Part shown: positions 1-10,837 of the stretch, one piece after another
How the letters are laid out: each line of letters starts with the position of its first letter
How positions within the stretch are numbered: position 1 is the stretch's first letter
Source: Phenylobacterium soli
GTDB lineage: Bacteria > Pseudomonadota > Alphaproteobacteria > Caulobacterales > Caulobacteraceae
Direction: 5' to 3'
NCBI RefSeq assembly: GCF_003254475.1
Contig: NZ_QFYQ01000001.1
Coordinates: 620,001-684,000 of the forward strand
DNA length: 64,000 nucleotides
Translations under genes and position numbers: made by a program
The notes under the pieces: model-generated
Seen by the model: the letters and a program-made list of their open reading frames with translations, nothing else
Database searches by the model: none
Told to the model about the DNA's origin: nothing

Positions 1-271
1 AAACACCGCCCGCGGCGAGATCATCGACGAGCAGGCCCTGGCCGACCTGCTGGAGAGCCGCGCGATCGCCGGCGCCGGGCTCGACGTCTTCGAGTTCGAG
101 CCGACGATCAATCCGAAGCTGCTCAAGCTGCCCAACGCAGTGCTGCTGCCCCACATGGGCTCGGCCACCATCGAGGGCCGCATCGACATGGGCGAGAAGG
201 TGATCATCAACATCCGCACCTGGATGGACGGTCACAAGCCGCCGGACCGCGTCCTGCCCCAGATGCTGTAG
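1..271 (+). CDS. D-2-hydroxyacid dehydrogenase, C-terminal part
   Basis: The 5' end lies outside the window. The visible 89 codons end at TAG 269-271. They begin with NTARGEIID, the family's NxxRG motif, followed by AGAGLDVFEFEP (catalytic Glu region) and LLPHMGSAT (catalytic His). This is the C-terminal catalytic/NAD-binding part of the D-isomer 2-hydroxyacid dehydrogenase family. Members reduce glyoxylate, hydroxypyruvate or other 2-oxoacids with NAD(P)H. The closing PPDRVLPQML resembles the glyoxylate/hydroxypyruvate reductase branch, but the substrate cannot be settled from this fragment. Confidence 0.85.
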   Translation, partial: NTARGEIIDEQALADLLESRAIAGAGLDVFEFEPTINPKLLKLPNAVLLPHMGSATIEGRIDMGEKVIINIRTWMDGHKPPDRVLPQML

Positions 272-281
272 GCGAGGGGCT

Positions 282-1025
282 CTAGGCGCCCCCGCCGCAC
301 ACCGGGCACTCCGGATCGGCGGCGACCCTCACCGTCCGGGTCTCGGCGGCGAGCGCGTCGTAGATCATCAGCCGGCCGGTCAGCGGCTCGCCCGCCCCGG
401 TCATCAGCTTGATCGCCTCCAGGGCCATCATCGAGCCGATCACCCCCGCCAGGGCGCCGACCACGCCGACGGCCGAGCAGGTTTCGGCGTCCGGCGGGAT
501 CTCGGGCACCAGGCACTGGTAGCAGGGCCGCCCGGGATAGACGCCCACCTGCCCCGTCCAGCGGCCGATCGCCCCGGAGACCAGCGGCTTGCCGTGCCGG
601 ACGCAGGCGGCGTTGACGCAGAAGCGGGTGGCGAAGTCGTCGGTGCCGTCGAGCACCAGGTCGACGCCCTCGACCAGCTTGTCCGCCGTCTCGTCGGAGA
701 AGGCGCCGTTGAAGCCGGCCACGAAGATGTGCGGATTGAGCGCCGCAAGGCGGTCGGCGGCGGCTTCGGGCTTGGGCCGGCCGAGGTCCTCCTCGGTGTA
801 GATCACCTGGCGCTGCAGGTTGGACAGATCCACGTCGTCCGGGTCGGCCAGGATGATCGTGCCGACCCCGGCCGCGGCCAGGTAGAGGGCGGCCGGGGCG
901 CCCAGTCCGCCGGCCCCGACGATCAGGGCGCTGGCGCTCTTCAGCTTCTGCTGGCCGGGCCCGCCCACCTCGCGCAGCACGAGGTGGCGTGCATAGCGTT
1001 CGATCTCCTGGTCGGTGAAGACCAT
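282..1025 (-). CDS. moeB: Molybdopterin-synthase adenylyltransferase (MoeB/ThiF family)
   Basis: This 247-residue E1-like enzyme adenylates the C-terminal glycine of a sulfur-carrier protein (MoaD or ThiS). The N-terminus [15 protein letters not shown] is typical of Moe[20 protein letters not shown] is the nucleotide-binding Rossmann loop, and DLSNLQRQ is the conserved ATP-contact segment. CLV near residue 168 and the C-terminal CPVC look like the structural zinc ligands. ThiF and HesA are close relatives, so the partner protein is inferred. It is convergent with the upstream dehydrogenase, with 10 bp between the stops, and divergent from hslV. Confidence 0.85.
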   Translation of the reverse strand: MVFTDQEIERYARHLVLREVGGPGQQKLKSASALIVGAGGLGAPAALYLAAAGVGTIILADPDDVDLSNLQRQVIYTEEDLGRPKPEAAADRLAALNPHIFVAGFNGAFSDETADKLVEGVDLVLDGTDDFATRFCVNAACVRHGKPLVSGAIGRWTGQVGVYPGRPCYQCLVPEIPPDAETCSAVGVVGALAGVIGSMMALEAIKLMTGAGEPLTGRLMIYDALAAETRTVRVAADPECPVCGGGA

Positions 1026-1066
1026 GTAACTTGACCTGTCCTAGAGCCGTGGCCACATCGGCGGCC

Positions 1067-1615
1067 ATGTCCGACGCCGCTCCGCACCCGAACTGGCACG
1101 GGACCACCATCTTGGCCGTCCGGAAGGGCGGCGCAACCGTCGTCGCCGGCGACGGTCAGGTCTCGATGGGCCAGACCATCGTCAAAGGCAACGCCCGAAA
1201 GGTCCGCCGGCTGGCGGGCGGCAAGGTCGTGGCCGGCTTCGCCGGGGCGACCGCCGACGCCTTCACCCTCATCGAGCGGCTCGAGGCCAAGCTCGAGCAA
1301 TATCCCGAGCAGCTGGCCCGGGCCTGCGTCGATCTCGCCAAGGACTGGCGCACCGACCGCTACCTGCGTCGGCTCGAGGCCATGCTGATCGTCGCCAGCG
1401 CCACCGAGATCTTCACCGTCACCGGCATGGGCGATGTGCTGGAGCCCGAGAGCGGGGTCACCGCCATCGGCTCTGGCGGCAACTATGCGCTGGCCGCCGC
1501 CCGCGCCCTGATGGACTCCGACCTCGACGCCGAGGCGATCGCCCGCAAGGCCATGGGCATCGCCGCCGACATCTGCGTCTACACCAACCGGGAGCTCGTC
1601 GTTGAAACCGTCTGA
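1067..1615 (+). CDS. hslV: ATP-dependent protease subunit HslV (ClpQ)
   Basis: This is the proteolytic subunit of the HslUV chaperone-protease, a threonine peptidase that forms a double hexamer ring. The start at ATG 1067 gives 182 residues with a short propeptide before [10 protein letters not shown], where autoprocessing exposes the catalytic Thr. [13 protein letters not shown] is the conserved family block and the C-terminus is typical (YTNRELVVE). An upstream TTG at 1031 is open but would add 12 unusual residues. hslU lies 0.9 kb downstream with one secreted-protein gene between them. Confidence 0.93.
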   Translation: MSDAAPHPNWHGTTILAVRKGGATVVAGDGQVSMGQTIVKGNARKVRRLAGGKVVAGFAGATADAFTLIERLEAKLEQYPEQLARACVDLAKDWRTDRYLRRLEAMLIVASATEIFTVTGMGDVLEPESGVTAIGSGGNYALAAARALMDSDLDAEAIARKAMGIAADICVYTNRELVVETV

Positions 1616-2480
1616 CGCGGCGGCCCTCGTCGCCGGCCTCGCCGCCGCCCTGGTCCTGCCCTCGGCCGCCTGGGCTGCGCCTCACATGGCCTCCAAAGCC
1701 GATCCGGCCCAGGTGGTCGCCGCCGAGCGGGCCTTCGCCGCCGACGGCCTGGCGCTGGGCGTCAAGCAGAGCTTCCTCAAGCATTCCGCGCCGACCGGCA
1801 TCGTCTTCAATCCCGAGCCCCAGCTCGCCCAGGCGGTCTATGGCGCGGCGCCCGACGGCGGCACGACGAAGCTCGTCTGGTGGCCGCTCTGGGCCGGGAT
1901 CGCCCGGTCCGGCGACCTCGGCTTCACCACCGGCCCGTTCAGCGTCAATGACGCCCCGCGCGCCTGGTACTTCACCGTCTGGGCGCGCCAGCCGGACGGC
2001 GGCTGGAAGTGGCTGTTCGACGGCGGCCCGCCCAGCGATCCGACCGGAGCGGCGCCGCAGGACTCGCCGGTGACCTACGCCAGGGCCGCGGCCCGCGCCG
2101 CCGGCGCCCCGGCCAAGGCGATGGAGCAGGTCAGCCACGCGGAGAGCGCCCTGGCGGCCGGCGCGGCCAAGGACCTCAAGGGCGCCTACCTCGCCGTCCT
2201 GGCGGACGACGCCCGCGTGGTCGGCTCGAAAGCCAGGCCGCCGGCGAGCCGCGCCGAGATCGAGACGGAGCTGGCGACGCGCCCCACCGCAGTCAGCTTC
2301 TCGCCGCTCGGCGGCCAGGCCTCCTCGGCCGGCGACCTCGCCTGGACCTACGGCGCCGCGAAATGGACGACGGACGGACAGGAACGGCGCGGCCACTACG
2401 TCAGGATCTGGCGCAACGACGCGGCCGGCTGGCGGCTGCTGTTCGACGAGCTGCTCCCCTCGCCGCCCCAGAAGTCATAA
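1602..2480 (+). CDS. Secreted protein of unknown function (DUF4440/SnoaL-like fold possible)
   Basis: The 292-residue product starts at TTG 1602, overlapping the end of hslV by 14 bp, so translation may be coupled. It has a clear signal peptide (hydrophobic residues 8-25, cleavage around AWA-AP). The mature part appears to hold two similar halves, each with a Trp/Tyr-rich beta pattern ([20 protein letters not shown] and [19 protein letters not shown]). This is typical of tandem NTF2-like/DUF4440 domains. I do not recognise a specific function. Its place between hslV and hslU is presumably fortuitous. Confidence 0.75.
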   Translation: MKPSDAAALVAGLAAALVLPSAAWAAPHMASKADPAQVVAAERAFAADGLALGVKQSFLKHSAPTGIVFNPEPQLAQAVYGAAPDGGTTKLVWWPLWAGIARSGDLGFTTGPFSVNDAPRAWYFTVWARQPDGGWKWLFDGGPPSDPTGAAPQDSPVTYARAAARAAGAPAKAMEQVSHAESALAAGAAKDLKGAYLAVLADDARVVGSKARPPASRAEIETELATRPTAVSFSPLGGQASSAGDLAWTYGAAKWTTDGQERRGHYVRIWRNDAAGWRLLFDELLPSPPQKS

Positions 2481-2508
2481 TCGGGCAAGTCGTGACTATC
2501 TAAGGCCG

Positions 2509-3813
<1,305 letters not shown>

Positions 3814-3820
3814 CGGCCGG

Positions 3821-4294
3821 TCACCCGCGCTCGCGCCGGGCCCGCCAGATGGCCCGCTCCAGCGCCTCGGCGAACTGGGCCCGTTCGCGCGGGCTGAGAG
3901 CGGCGGCGACGTCCATCTCGCGGCCGGAGAGCAGCAGCTTCACGCCCACCGCCCGCCCGTCGTCGGTCTCGACCCGCACCCGGGTGAAGGCCGTCGGGCT
4001 TTCCCAGACGAGCCGCGTGTCCCTGGGCGTCTGCTGCACCACCCGCACCTCGCGGGAGGAGACCTGCACCCGCTCGATGCGCCGCGCCGAGCGGAAGCTC
4101 GCCCAGAAGGCGACGATCACCGCCAGCACGTCGAAGCCGAGGAACACCGGCACGAAGGTCGCCCCCATGGAGACGAACACCGCCGCGCTGGCCACATTGG
4201 CCGCCGTCACCACCGAGATCAGCACGATGAACCCGCGCTCGGTGAGCGAGCGGTTGGGCCGGATCTCGGCGTCCATGTAGAGCGGGCCGTGCAT
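3821..4294 (-). CDS. DUF2244 domain membrane protein
   Basis: The 157-residue protein has two adjacent hydrophobic segments (about residues 22-42 and 48-67). A soluble C-terminal beta-rich domain follows, with the W-E-S-P-T and GREMDVAAALSPRERAQFA pattern of the DUF2244 family, an uncharacterised inner-membrane family common in alphaproteobacteria. An internal ATG seven codons in is an alternative start. It ends 8 bp from the end of hslU on the opposite strand, and its start faces that of nth. Confidence 0.8.
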   Translation of the reverse strand: MHGPLYMDAEIRPNRSLTERGFIVLISVVTAANVASAAVFVSMGATFVPVFLGFDVLAVIVAFWASFRSARRIERVQVSSREVRVVQQTPRDTRLVWESPTAFTRVRVETDDGRAVGVKLLLSGREMDVAAALSPRERAQFAEALERAIWRARRERG

Positions 4295-4356
4295 GCCGAG
4301 CCAGGATAAGCCGCCGGCCGCTTCCGCTCCACTCCCCCTTGTGGGATAGCAGCCCC

Positions 4357-5040
4357 ATGGCCAAGCCCGCCAAAGCGCCCGCCCGCAAGACGCTCAAGCC
4401 TGCCGAGCAGGCGCGCATCGCCGAGCTGTTCGAGCGGTTCGAGGCCCAGGAGAGCGATCCGCGCACCGAGCTGGAGTACGACAGCCCCTACACCCTGGTG
4501 GTCGCCGTGGCGCTCTCGGCCCAGGCCACCGACGTCTCGGTCAACAAGGCCACCCGTCGGCTCTTTGAGGTCGCGGACACGCCGCAGAAGATGCTGGCGC
4601 TCGGTGAGGAGGGGCTGAAGCCGTTCATCTCCTCGATAGGCCTGTTCAACACCAAGGCCAAGAACGTCATCGCCCTCTCGCGCATCCTGGTCGACCAGTA
4701 CGGCGGCGAGGTGCCGCTGGAGCGCGAGAAGCTGCAGGCCCTGCCCGGGGTCGGTCGCAAGACGGCCTCGGTGGTGCTCAACGAGCTCGGCGTCGAACCG
4801 GCCATCGCCGTCGACACCCACGTCTTCCGCGTCTCCCACCGGCTGGGCCTCTCCGCCGGCAAGACGCCGGACGCGGTGGAGCTGGAGCTGAAGCAGGTCG
4901 TGCCCCAGCCCTACCTGACCCGCGCCCACCACTGGCTGATCCTGCACGGCCGCTACGTGTGCGTCGCCCGGCGCCCGAAATGCGAGGAATGCCCGGTCGC
5001 CGACCTCTGCCCAAGCCGCAAGCTGTTCGTCGGCCGCTGA
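4357..5040 (+). CDS. nth: Endonuclease III (DNA glycosylase/AP lyase)
   Basis: This 227-residue base-excision repair enzyme removes oxidised pyrimidines and cleaves AP sites. LQALPGVGRKTASVVLNE is the helix-hairpin-helix with the catalytic Lys, and VDTHVFRVSHRLGL carries the catalytic Asp. The C-terminal C-x6-C-x2-C-x5-C ([4Fe-4S] cluster) is present as CVARRPKCEECPVADLC. I chose ATG 4357; the six codons upstream (from 4339) are open but not conserved-looking. Confidence 0.95.
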   Translation: MAKPAKAPARKTLKPAEQARIAELFERFEAQESDPRTELEYDSPYTLVVAVALSAQATDVSVNKATRRLFEVADTPQKMLALGEEGLKPFISSIGLFNTKAKNVIALSRILVDQYGGEVPLEREKLQALPGVGRKTASVVLNELGVEPAIAVDTHVFRVSHRLGLSAGKTPDAVELELKQVVPQPYLTRAHHWLILHGRYVCVARRPKCEECPVADLCPSRKLFVGR

Positions 5041-5094
5041 CAAGGCGGCGCATTACCGCTAAGTCCGCCCGGTCCTGCGAACGAAAGCTCAAGC

Positions 5095-6084
5095 ATGCCA
5101 GACCTCTATGACGTCGCCGCCATCGGCAACGCCATCGTCGACGTGATCGCGCCGGCCGAAGACGACTTCATCACCGGCCAGGGTCTGACCAAGGGCGCCA
5201 TGATGCTGGTCGACCAGGACCAGTCGGCGGCCCTCTACGCCAAGATGGCGGCCGGGGTGGAGACCTCCGGCGGCTCGGCGGCCAACACCATAGCCGGTCT
5301 CGCCAGCTTCGGCGGCAAGGGCGCCTTCCTCGGCAAGGTCGCCGACGACCAGCTCGGCGGCGTCTTCACCCACGACATGCGCGCCATCGGCGCCCACTTC
5401 GCCAATGCGCCGCTCGCCGGCGGCCCGGCGACGGCGGTGTCGATGATCAATGTCACGCCCGACGGCCAGCGCACCATGTGCACCTATCTGGGCGCCTCCA
5501 CCCAGTTCACCGACGAGGACGTGGATGCGGCGGTGATCGAGGGGGCCAAGATCGCCTATCTCGAAGGCTATCTGTTCGACGCCGAACCGGCCCGCCGGGC
5601 CTTCGCCAAGGCCGCCGCCCTGGCCCACGGCTCCGGCCGGATGATCGCCCTCACCCTCTCCGACAGCTTCGTGGTCGAGCGCCACCGCGGCGCCCTCCTC
5701 GGCTTCATCGAGAACCAGGTGGACCTCCTGTTCGCCAACGAGGCGGAGGTGACCGCCCTGTTCGAGACCTCCAGCTTCGATGAGGCGGTGAACGCCCTGC
5801 GCGAACGGGTCACCCTGGCCGCCGTCACCCGCTCCGAGCACGGCTCGGTGATCCTGACCAAGGGCGAGCGCCTGACCGTGGCGGCCGAGCCTGTGGAAAA
5901 AGTCGTGGACACGACGGGCGCGGGCGACCAATACGCAGCCGGGTTCATGTTCGGCCTCGCGCGGGGGCGTCCGCTGCAGCTCTGCGGCAAGCTGGGTTCG
6001 CTCGCGGCGGCCGAGGTGATCTCGCACTACGGACCGCGGCCGCAGGTCAGCCTCAAAGAGCTGGCGGCCTCGAAGGGATACTAG
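5095..6084 (+). CDS. PfkB-family sugar/nucleoside kinase
   Basis: The 329-residue ribokinase-superfamily enzyme resembles bacterial adenosine kinase-like proteins. [15 protein letters not shown] is the N-terminal PfkB signature with the substrate-binding Gly pair. [15 protein letters not shown] is the C-terminal signature carrying the catalytic Asp and anion hole. Alphaproteobacterial orthologues are usually annotated as adenosine kinase or carbohydrate kinase. The substrate cannot be read from sequence. It lies 19 bp upstream of hisB and may share its transcript. Confidence 0.88.
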   Translation: MPDLYDVAAIGNAIVDVIAPAEDDFITGQGLTKGAMMLVDQDQSAALYAKMAAGVETSGGSAANTIAGLASFGGKGAFLGKVADDQLGGVFTHDMRAIGAHFANAPLAGGPATAVSMINVTPDGQRTMCTYLGASTQFTDEDVDAAVIEGAKIAYLEGYLFDAEPARRAFAKAAALAHGSGRMIALTLSDSFVVERHRGALLGFIENQVDLLFANEAEVTALFETSSFDEAVNALRERVTLAAVTRSEHGSVILTKGERLTVAAEPVEKVVDTTGAGDQYAAGFMFGLARGRPLQLCGKLGSLAAAEVISHYGPRPQVSLKELAASKGY

Positions 6085-6103
6085 CAGGCATGAGCCGCCG
6101 ACA

Positions 6104-6694
6104 ATGAGCAGGACTGCGGAGGTCGCGCGCGACACCAAGGAGACGCAGATCCGCGTGAGCGTGGATCTCGACGGGACCGGCGTGTCCCAGATCTCCACCG
6201 GCATCGGCTTCTTCGACCACATGCTGGAAAGCTTCGCCCGCCACGGCGGCATCGACCTGAAGGTCGAGACCAAGGGCGACCTGCACATCGACATGCACCA
6301 CACCGTCGAGGACACCGGCATCGTGCTGGGCCAGGCGATCAAGCAGGCGCTCGACGGCTTCAAGGGCGTGCGCCGCTTCGGCCACGCCTACATCCCGATG
6401 GACGAGACCCTGACGCGCTGCGCGCTCGATCTGTCCAACCGGCCCTACCTGATCTGGAAGGTGGACTTCCGCACGCCCAAGGTCGGCGACATGGACACCG
6501 AGCTGTTCAAGGAGTTCCACCACGCCTTCGCGATGAACGCCGGGGCCTGCGTGCACCTCGAGACGCTCTACGGGGCCAACTCGCACCATATCGCCGAGAG
6601 CGGCTTCAAGGCGCTCGCGCGCGCGCTGCGCCAGGCGGTGGAGCTCGACCCAAAGACCCACGGCCACGCCCCTTCCACCAAGGGCGTGCTCTAG
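6104..6694 (+). CDS. hisB: Imidazoleglycerol-phosphate dehydratase
   Basis: This 196-residue monofunctional HisB dehydrates imidazole glycerol phosphate, the sixth step of histidine synthesis. GIGFFDHML and the metal-binding [12 protein letters not shown] are conserved, as is a second HH motif near the C-terminus ([15 protein letters not shown]). It lacks the histidinol-phosphatase domain fused in enterobacteria, as usual for alphaproteobacteria. It is first in the hisBHAFE run. Confidence 0.97.
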   Translation: MSRTAEVARDTKETQIRVSVDLDGTGVSQISTGIGFFDHMLESFARHGGIDLKVETKGDLHIDMHHTVEDTGIVLGQAIKQALDGFKGVRRFGHAYIPMDETLTRCALDLSNRPYLIWKVDFRTPKVGDMDTELFKEFHHAFAMNAGACVHLETLYGANSHHIAESGFKALARALRQAVELDPKTHGHAPSTKGVL

Positions 6695-6704
6695 GAACTC
6701 ATCC

Positions 6705-7340
6705 ATGCAGAGCGTCGCCCTGATCGACTACGGGTCGGGCAACCTGCGCTCGGCCGAGAAAGCCCTGGCGCGGATCGCCGAGGGAACGGCCGAGATCGTG
6801 GTCACCCATGATCCGGACCTCATCGCCAAGGCCGATCGGGTCGTGCTGCCCGGCGTCGGCGCCTTCGCCTCCTGCATGGCCGGCCTGCAGGCGCGCGCCG
6901 GCGTGATCGAGGCCATGGAGGCCGCCGTTCATGGCCGGGGCGTCCCCTTCCTCGGCATCTGCGTCGGCATGCAGCTCCTGGCCAGCCGCGGCCTGGAGTT
7001 CGGCGAGACGCCCGGCCTTGGCTGGATTCCCGGCGAGGTGCGCAAGCTCGAGCCCGCCGATCCGGCCATCAAGATCCCGCACATGGGCTGGAACGCCCTG
7101 TCCGACGTCGCCGACCACCCGCTGTTCGCGCCCTTCCGCAACGGCGAGGCGGTCTACTTCACCCATTCGTTCGCCTTCTTCCCCAGCGATCCGGCGGACG
7201 TGATGGCCTATGCCGAGCATGGCGACCGCTTCCCCGCGGCCGTTGCGCGCGGCAACGTCGCAGGGGTTCAGTTCCACCCCGAAAAATCGCAAAAGCCTGG
7301 CCTCGCGCTTCTCAAGCGCTTCCTGGAGTGGCGCCCTTGA
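6705..7340 (+). CDS. hisH: Imidazole glycerol phosphate synthase, glutaminase subunit
   Basis: This 211-residue class I glutamine amidotransferase supplies ammonia to HisF. Key elements are the N-terminal DYGSGNLRS, the oxyanion PGVGAF, the nucleophile Cys in GICVGMQLL, and the catalytic His-Glu in VQFHPEKSQ. It begins 10 bp after hisB and overlaps the start of hisA by 13 bp. Confidence 0.97.
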   Translation: MQSVALIDYGSGNLRSAEKALARIAEGTAEIVVTHDPDLIAKADRVVLPGVGAFASCMAGLQARAGVIEAMEAAVHGRGVPFLGICVGMQLLASRGLEFGETPGLGWIPGEVRKLEPADPAIKIPHMGWNALSDVADHPLFAPFRNGEAVYFTHSFAFFPSDPADVMAYAEHGDRFPAAVARGNVAGVQFHPEKSQKPGLALLKRFLEWRP

Positions 7341-8059
7341 TCCTCTATCCCGCCATCGACCTGAAGGACGGCCAGTGCGTGCGCGTGGTGCGCGGCGACC
7401 TCGGCCAGGCCACGGTCTTCAATTCCAGTCCCGCCGACCAGGCCCGCGCCTGGGCGGACGGCGGCTTCCACTGGGTGCACGTCGTCGACCTCAACGGGGC
7501 GGTCGAGGGCAAGGCGGTGAACGCCAAGGCCGTGGAGGCCATCCTCGAAGCGGTGAGCATTCCGGTGCAGCTCGGCGGCGGCATCCGCACCCTGGCCGAC
7601 ATCGAGCGCTGGATCGAAGCCGGCGTCAGCCGCGTGATCCTCGGCACGGTCGCCGTGCGCGAGCCGGAGATCGTCCGCGAGGCGGCGCGCCTGTTCCCCG
7701 AGCAGATCGCGGTCAGCGTCGACGTGCGGGCGGGCAAGGTCGCCGTGCAGGGCTGGACCGAGGACAGCGACCTCGACGCCATCACCGTCGCCAAGCGCTT
7801 CGAGGACGTCGGGGTCTCGGCGCTGATCATCACCGACATCGATCGCGACGGCACCACCATGGGCTTCAACGTCGAGGCCTTCGGGGCCATCGCCGACGCC
7901 GTGGCCATCCCGGTGATCGCCGCCGGCGGCCTCGCCTCGGTGGAGGACATCGTCAAGCTGAAGGCCCGCAAGGGCACGCCGATCGCCGGCGCGGTGCTCG
8001 GCCGGGCGCTCTACAACGGCGACATCGTCCCGGCCGAAGCCCTGAAGGTGGCCGCCTGA
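7328..8059 (+). CDS. hisA: ProFAR isomerase (HisA)
   Basis: This 243-residue (beta/alpha)8 barrel isomerises ProFAR to [22 protein letters not shown] carries the catalytic Asp of strand 1. [17 protein letters not shown] is one phosphate loop and the second catalytic Asp is in [13 protein letters not shown]. The GTG start at 7328 lies inside hisH; a TTG at 7337 is an alternative. Its stop overlaps the hisF ATG (TGATG), which suggests coupled translation. Confidence 0.96.
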   Translation: MAPLILYPAIDLKDGQCVRVVRGDLGQATVFNSSPADQARAWADGGFHWVHVVDLNGAVEGKAVNAKAVEAILEAVSIPVQLGGGIRTLADIERWIEAGVSRVILGTVAVREPEIVREAARLFPEQIAVSVDVRAGKVAVQGWTEDSDLDAITVAKRFEDVGVSALIITDIDRDGTTMGFNVEAFGAIADAVAIPVIAAGGLASVEDIVKLKARKGTPIAGAVLGRALYNGDIVPAEALKVAA

Positions 8060-8838
8060 TGCTCAAGGTGCGCGTCATCCCCTGCCTGGACGTCAAGGAC
8101 GGCCGCGTGGTGAAGGGCGTGCAGTTCGTCTCCCTGCGCGACGCGGGCGATCCGGTGGAGCAGGCGCGGGCCTACGACGCGGCCGGCGCCGACGAGCTGA
8201 TGTTCCTCGACATCACCGCCAGCCACGAGAACCGCGGCATCATCCTCGATGTGGTGGCCCGCACCGCCGAGGTCTGCTTCATGCCGGTCTCGGTCGGCGG
8301 CGGCATCCGCAAGGTGGAGGACGCCCGCCGCCTGCTGCTGGCCGGCGCGGACAAGATCTCGATCAACACCGCCGCGGTGGAGAACCGCCGCCTGATCTCG
8401 GAGTGCGCCGACGCCTTCGGCAGCCAGGCCACGGTCGTCGCCATCGACGCCAAGGCCACCGCCCCCGGCGAATGGCGCGTCTTCACCTATGGCGGGCGCA
8501 ACGACACCGGCCTCGACGCCGTCGACTACGCCATCGAGGCGGTCGCCCACGGCGCCGGCGAGATCCTGCTCACCTCCATGGACCGCGACGGCGCCAAGAT
8601 CGGCTACGACCTCGAGCTCCTCAAGGCGATCACCTCGGCGGTGTCCGTGCCGGTCATCGCCTCGGGCGGGGCGGGCAACGCCCAGCACATGGTGGACGCG
8701 GTGAAGGTCGGCGGGGCGGACGCCGTGCTCGCCGCCTCGATCTTCCACTTCGGCGAGGTCTCGATCTCCGAGGTGAAGGCCGCCATGGCCGCCGCCGGCG
8801 TGCCGGTGCGCCGCACCGATCTGGAGACCGCCGCATGA
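8059..8838 (+). CDS. hisF: Imidazole glycerol phosphate synthase, cyclase subunit
   Basis: This 259-residue HisF barrel partners HisH to make IGP and [24 protein letters not shown] carries the catalytic Asp. SVGGGIR and ASGGAGN are the two phosphate loops, and [13 protein letters not shown] contains the second catalytic Asp. The ATG at 8059 overlaps the hisA stop and the stop overlaps hisE. A much longer frame upstream in the same phase is an artefact of high GC. Confidence 0.97.
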   Translation: MLKVRVIPCLDVKDGRVVKGVQFVSLRDAGDPVEQARAYDAAGADELMFLDITASHENRGIILDVVARTAEVCFMPVSVGGGIRKVEDARRLLLAGADKISINTAAVENRRLISECADAFGSQATVVAIDAKATAPGEWRVFTYGGRNDTGLDAVDYAIEAVAHGAGEILLTSMDRDGAKIGYDLELLKAITSAVSVPVIASGGAGNAQHMVDAVKVGGADAVLAASIFHFGEVSISEVKAAMAAAGVPVRRTDLETAA

Positions 8839-9164
8839 GCCAGCGTTTCGCCGAGGCCCTGGCGCGCCTCTCCGCCACCATCGCCGAGCGCCGGGCCGCC
8901 GATCAGGGGGCGTCCTACACCGCCCAGCTGCTGTCGGATCCGCTGCGCGCGGCCAAGAAGCTGGGCGAGGAAGCGGTCGAGACGGTCATCGCCGCCATCG
9001 GGACCGACAAGGACGCTATCGCCGCCGAGAGCGCCGACCTCGTCTATCACTGGCTGGTGGTGCTCGCCGCCGCCGGGGTCAGCCTCGACGAGGTCGCCGC
9101 CAAGCTCGAAGCGCGGGAAGGAACCTCCGGCCTCGCCGAGAAGGCCAGCCGCAATCCTTCTTAG
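8835..9164 (+). CDS. hisE: Phosphoribosyl-ATP diphosphatase
   Basis: This 109-residue all-alpha pyrophosphohydrolase (MazG-like fold) catalyses the second step of histidine synthesis. [14 protein letters not shown] and [13 protein letters not shown] supply the Glu/Asp metal ligands. It starts by an ATGA overlap with hisF and closes the operon. hisG, hisD, hisI and hisC are not in the window. Confidence 0.95.
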   Translation: MSQRFAEALARLSATIAERRAADQGASYTAQLLSDPLRAAKKLGEEAVETVIAAIGTDKDAIAAESADLVYHWLVVLAAAGVSLDEVAAKLEAREGTSGLAEKASRNPS

Positions 9165-9170
9165 GGGAGC

Positions 9171-9689
9171 CTAGCCCCGCGGCTTGCGCTTCAGCGCCAC
9201 ATAGAGCGCCCCTTCGCCGCCGTGCCGACGGTGGGCTTCGGACACGCCGGCCACGATGTGCGCCAGATAGGGCGCGGCCAGCCATTCGGGTGTGCGGCGG
9301 CGCAGGATCCCGTCGCCCTGGAAGCCCTTGCCGGTGATCACCAGGACGGCGCGATAGCCGTCGTCCCAGGCGCGGTGCAGGAAGGCCTCGAGCACGGCGC
9401 GGGCGCGGTCCTGGTCGTAGCCGTGCAGGTCGAGGCGCGCGCCGATCTCCTCGCGCTCCTTGCTGATCCGGTGCTTGCGGCGCGGCTCGATGACGTCGAC
9501 GCCTTCGCGAGCCGACGCCTTCGCACCCTGCGCCTTCGGCGGCGGGATGCGCAGGCCCGCCGCGCCAGGATCCTTGGCGGGCGGCGGGGCGGCCTCGGTG
9601 GTCGGGGTCTCGCGGCCGGGCAGGGGATGGACGGTGGCCGCCACCAAGCCCCAGATCCGCGCCTCCTCCGGCTTCAACGGCCGCTTCAT
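9171..9689 (-). CDS. Smr-domain protein
   Basis: The 172-residue protein has a Pro/Ala-rich N-terminal linker and a C-terminal Smr (small MutS-related) domain. The domain is recognised by LDLHGYDQDRARA and VLVITGKG, followed by a final conserved HGGEGALYVALKR. Smr domains are nucleic-acid endonucleases. Standalone alphaproteobacterial versions are uncharacterised. It overlaps the end of mltA by 4 bp (ATGA) and is last of a three-gene leftward operon, with 6 bp separating it from hisE on the other strand. Confidence 0.88.
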   Translation of the reverse strand: MKRPLKPEEARIWGLVAATVHPLPGRETPTTEAAPPPAKDPGAAGLRIPPPKAQGAKASAREGVDVIEPRRKHRISKEREEIGARLDLHGYDQDRARAVLEAFLHRAWDDGYRAVLVITGKGFQGDGILRRRTPEWLAAPYLAHIVAGVSEAHRRHGGEGALYVALKRKPRG

Positions 9690-10837
9690 TTCGGGGCGAG
9701 CTTGTAGAGCCGAAGGGTGTGGCGGATGCGGCCGGCCTCGGCCCCCGCCGCCGCGCCCTGGCCGACGTAGAGGTCGGCGCGGATGTCGCCCTTGATCGCG
9801 CCGCCGGTGTCGAGGGCGGTGGCCATCCGGCGGTAGGCCGGGAAGGCGCCGGCGAGCAGCGGCGCCTCGGCGTCGACCCAGAAGAGCTCGCCCATCAGGT
9901 GGCGGGTGGGATCGATGGCCAGCGAGCGGCCGGCCGGCAGCGGGACGTTGGCCGCGCCGACGGGCGGTTTGCCGTCGTCGGCCGCCAGGCTGAAGAAGGC
10001 GTAGCGCGGGTTGAGCCGCATGATGGCGTCGGCCTCGGGCCCGCGGTGGGCGGCGAGCCAGGACCGGATCGCCTCGCCGGAGGTGTTGTCGGCCGGCAGC
10101 AGGCCCATCTGGCGCATCGGGTTGGCGATCGCCACGAACGGCCGCCCATTGTTGGCGGCGTAGAGCGCCTTCATCCGCCGCCCGTCCTCGAACGTCAGCA
10201 CGCCCGAGCCCTGCACCTGCAGGAAGAACAGGTCCTCCGGCCGCATCCAGGCGAGCGCGTCGGCCGCCGGCTGCGCCTCGATGGCGGTGCGGTCGGGATA
10301 GGGCTGCAGGGCGCCGCCGGGCGGGTCGATGGCCGCGCCGGCATGGCCGGCCTGGGCCGGATCGAAGAGGCCGGCGTCGACCGTCTTCAGGTCGCCCGGC
10401 TTGCGGCGCAGCGGGGCGGAGAACTCGGCGTCGGGCGCCTTCCGCGCCGCATACTCCGGGGCGAAGTAGCCGGTGAGCACCCCCTCGCCCGTCAGGCGCT
10501 CGGCCTCGAAGTTCGCTTCGAAAAACCGTCGCGCGTGGTCGCGGTCGAGCGGCCCGATCGCCCGCGCGCCCCGGCAGACCGCCGCCATCTGGGCGTCTTT
10601 CGCCGCCCCGCAGGTCGCCCGGAAGGCGTCATAGGCCGCGACGTGGTCCTCCGCCGCCCAGCCCGGCAGGGCCGAGACCGGCAGCGTCTTCTCCACGGGC
10701 TCGGGCGGCCGCGGTTCAGGCGGAAAGGGCGAGGGCGGTCCGCCGCCCGGACGGGCCGGCGGCGCGGTGGCGCAGGCCGCCAGCAGGAGCGCGGCGAAGG
10801 CCGCGGAGCCCAGCGCGCGCAGGGTCACCCGGGTCAC
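9686..10837 (-). CDS. mltA: Membrane-bound lytic murein transglycosylase A
   Basis: This 383-residue lipoprotein has a signal peptide ending in the lipobox LLAAC (Cys about residue 22), then a Pro-rich linker. The MltA barrel domain includes LTGYFAPEY, DLFFLQVQGSG, IANPMRQMG and ALDTGGAIKGDIRADLYVG, where the second Asp of the last motif is the family's catalytic Asp. It cleaves peptidoglycan glycan strands to 1,6-anhydro products. GTG start; the GTGA overlap with the upstream Tim44-like gene indicates an operon. Confidence 0.93.
   Translation of the reverse strand: MTRVTLRALGSAAFAALLLAACATAPPARPGGGPPSPFPPEPRPPEPVEKTLPVSALPGWAAEDHVAAYDAFRATCGAAKDAQMAAVCRGARAIGPLDRDHARRFFEANFEAERLTGEGVLTGYFAPEYAARKAPDAEFSAPLRRKPGDLKTVDAGLFDPAQAGHAGAAIDPPGGALQPYPDRTAIEAQPAADALAWMRPEDLFFLQVQGSGVLTFEDGRRMKALYAANNGRPFVAIANPMRQMGLLPADNTSGEAIRSWLAAHRGPEADAIMRLNPRYAFFSLAADDGKPPVGAANVPLPAGRSLAIDPTRHLMGELFWVDAEAPLLAGAFPAYRRMATALDTGGAIKGDIRADLYVGQGAAAGAEAGRIRHTLRLYKLAPK

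Noticed and set aside
1030..1058. RpoH promoter for hslVU (CTTGACC and CCACAT)
   Set aside because: The -10 match is weak and the spacing is longer than in the dnaK promoter, so I do not call it.
7210..8058. Long N-terminal extension of hisF
   Set aside because: It overlaps hisA completely out of frame and is Arg-rich. The hisF ATG at 8059 gives the normal length and an overlapping stop-start.
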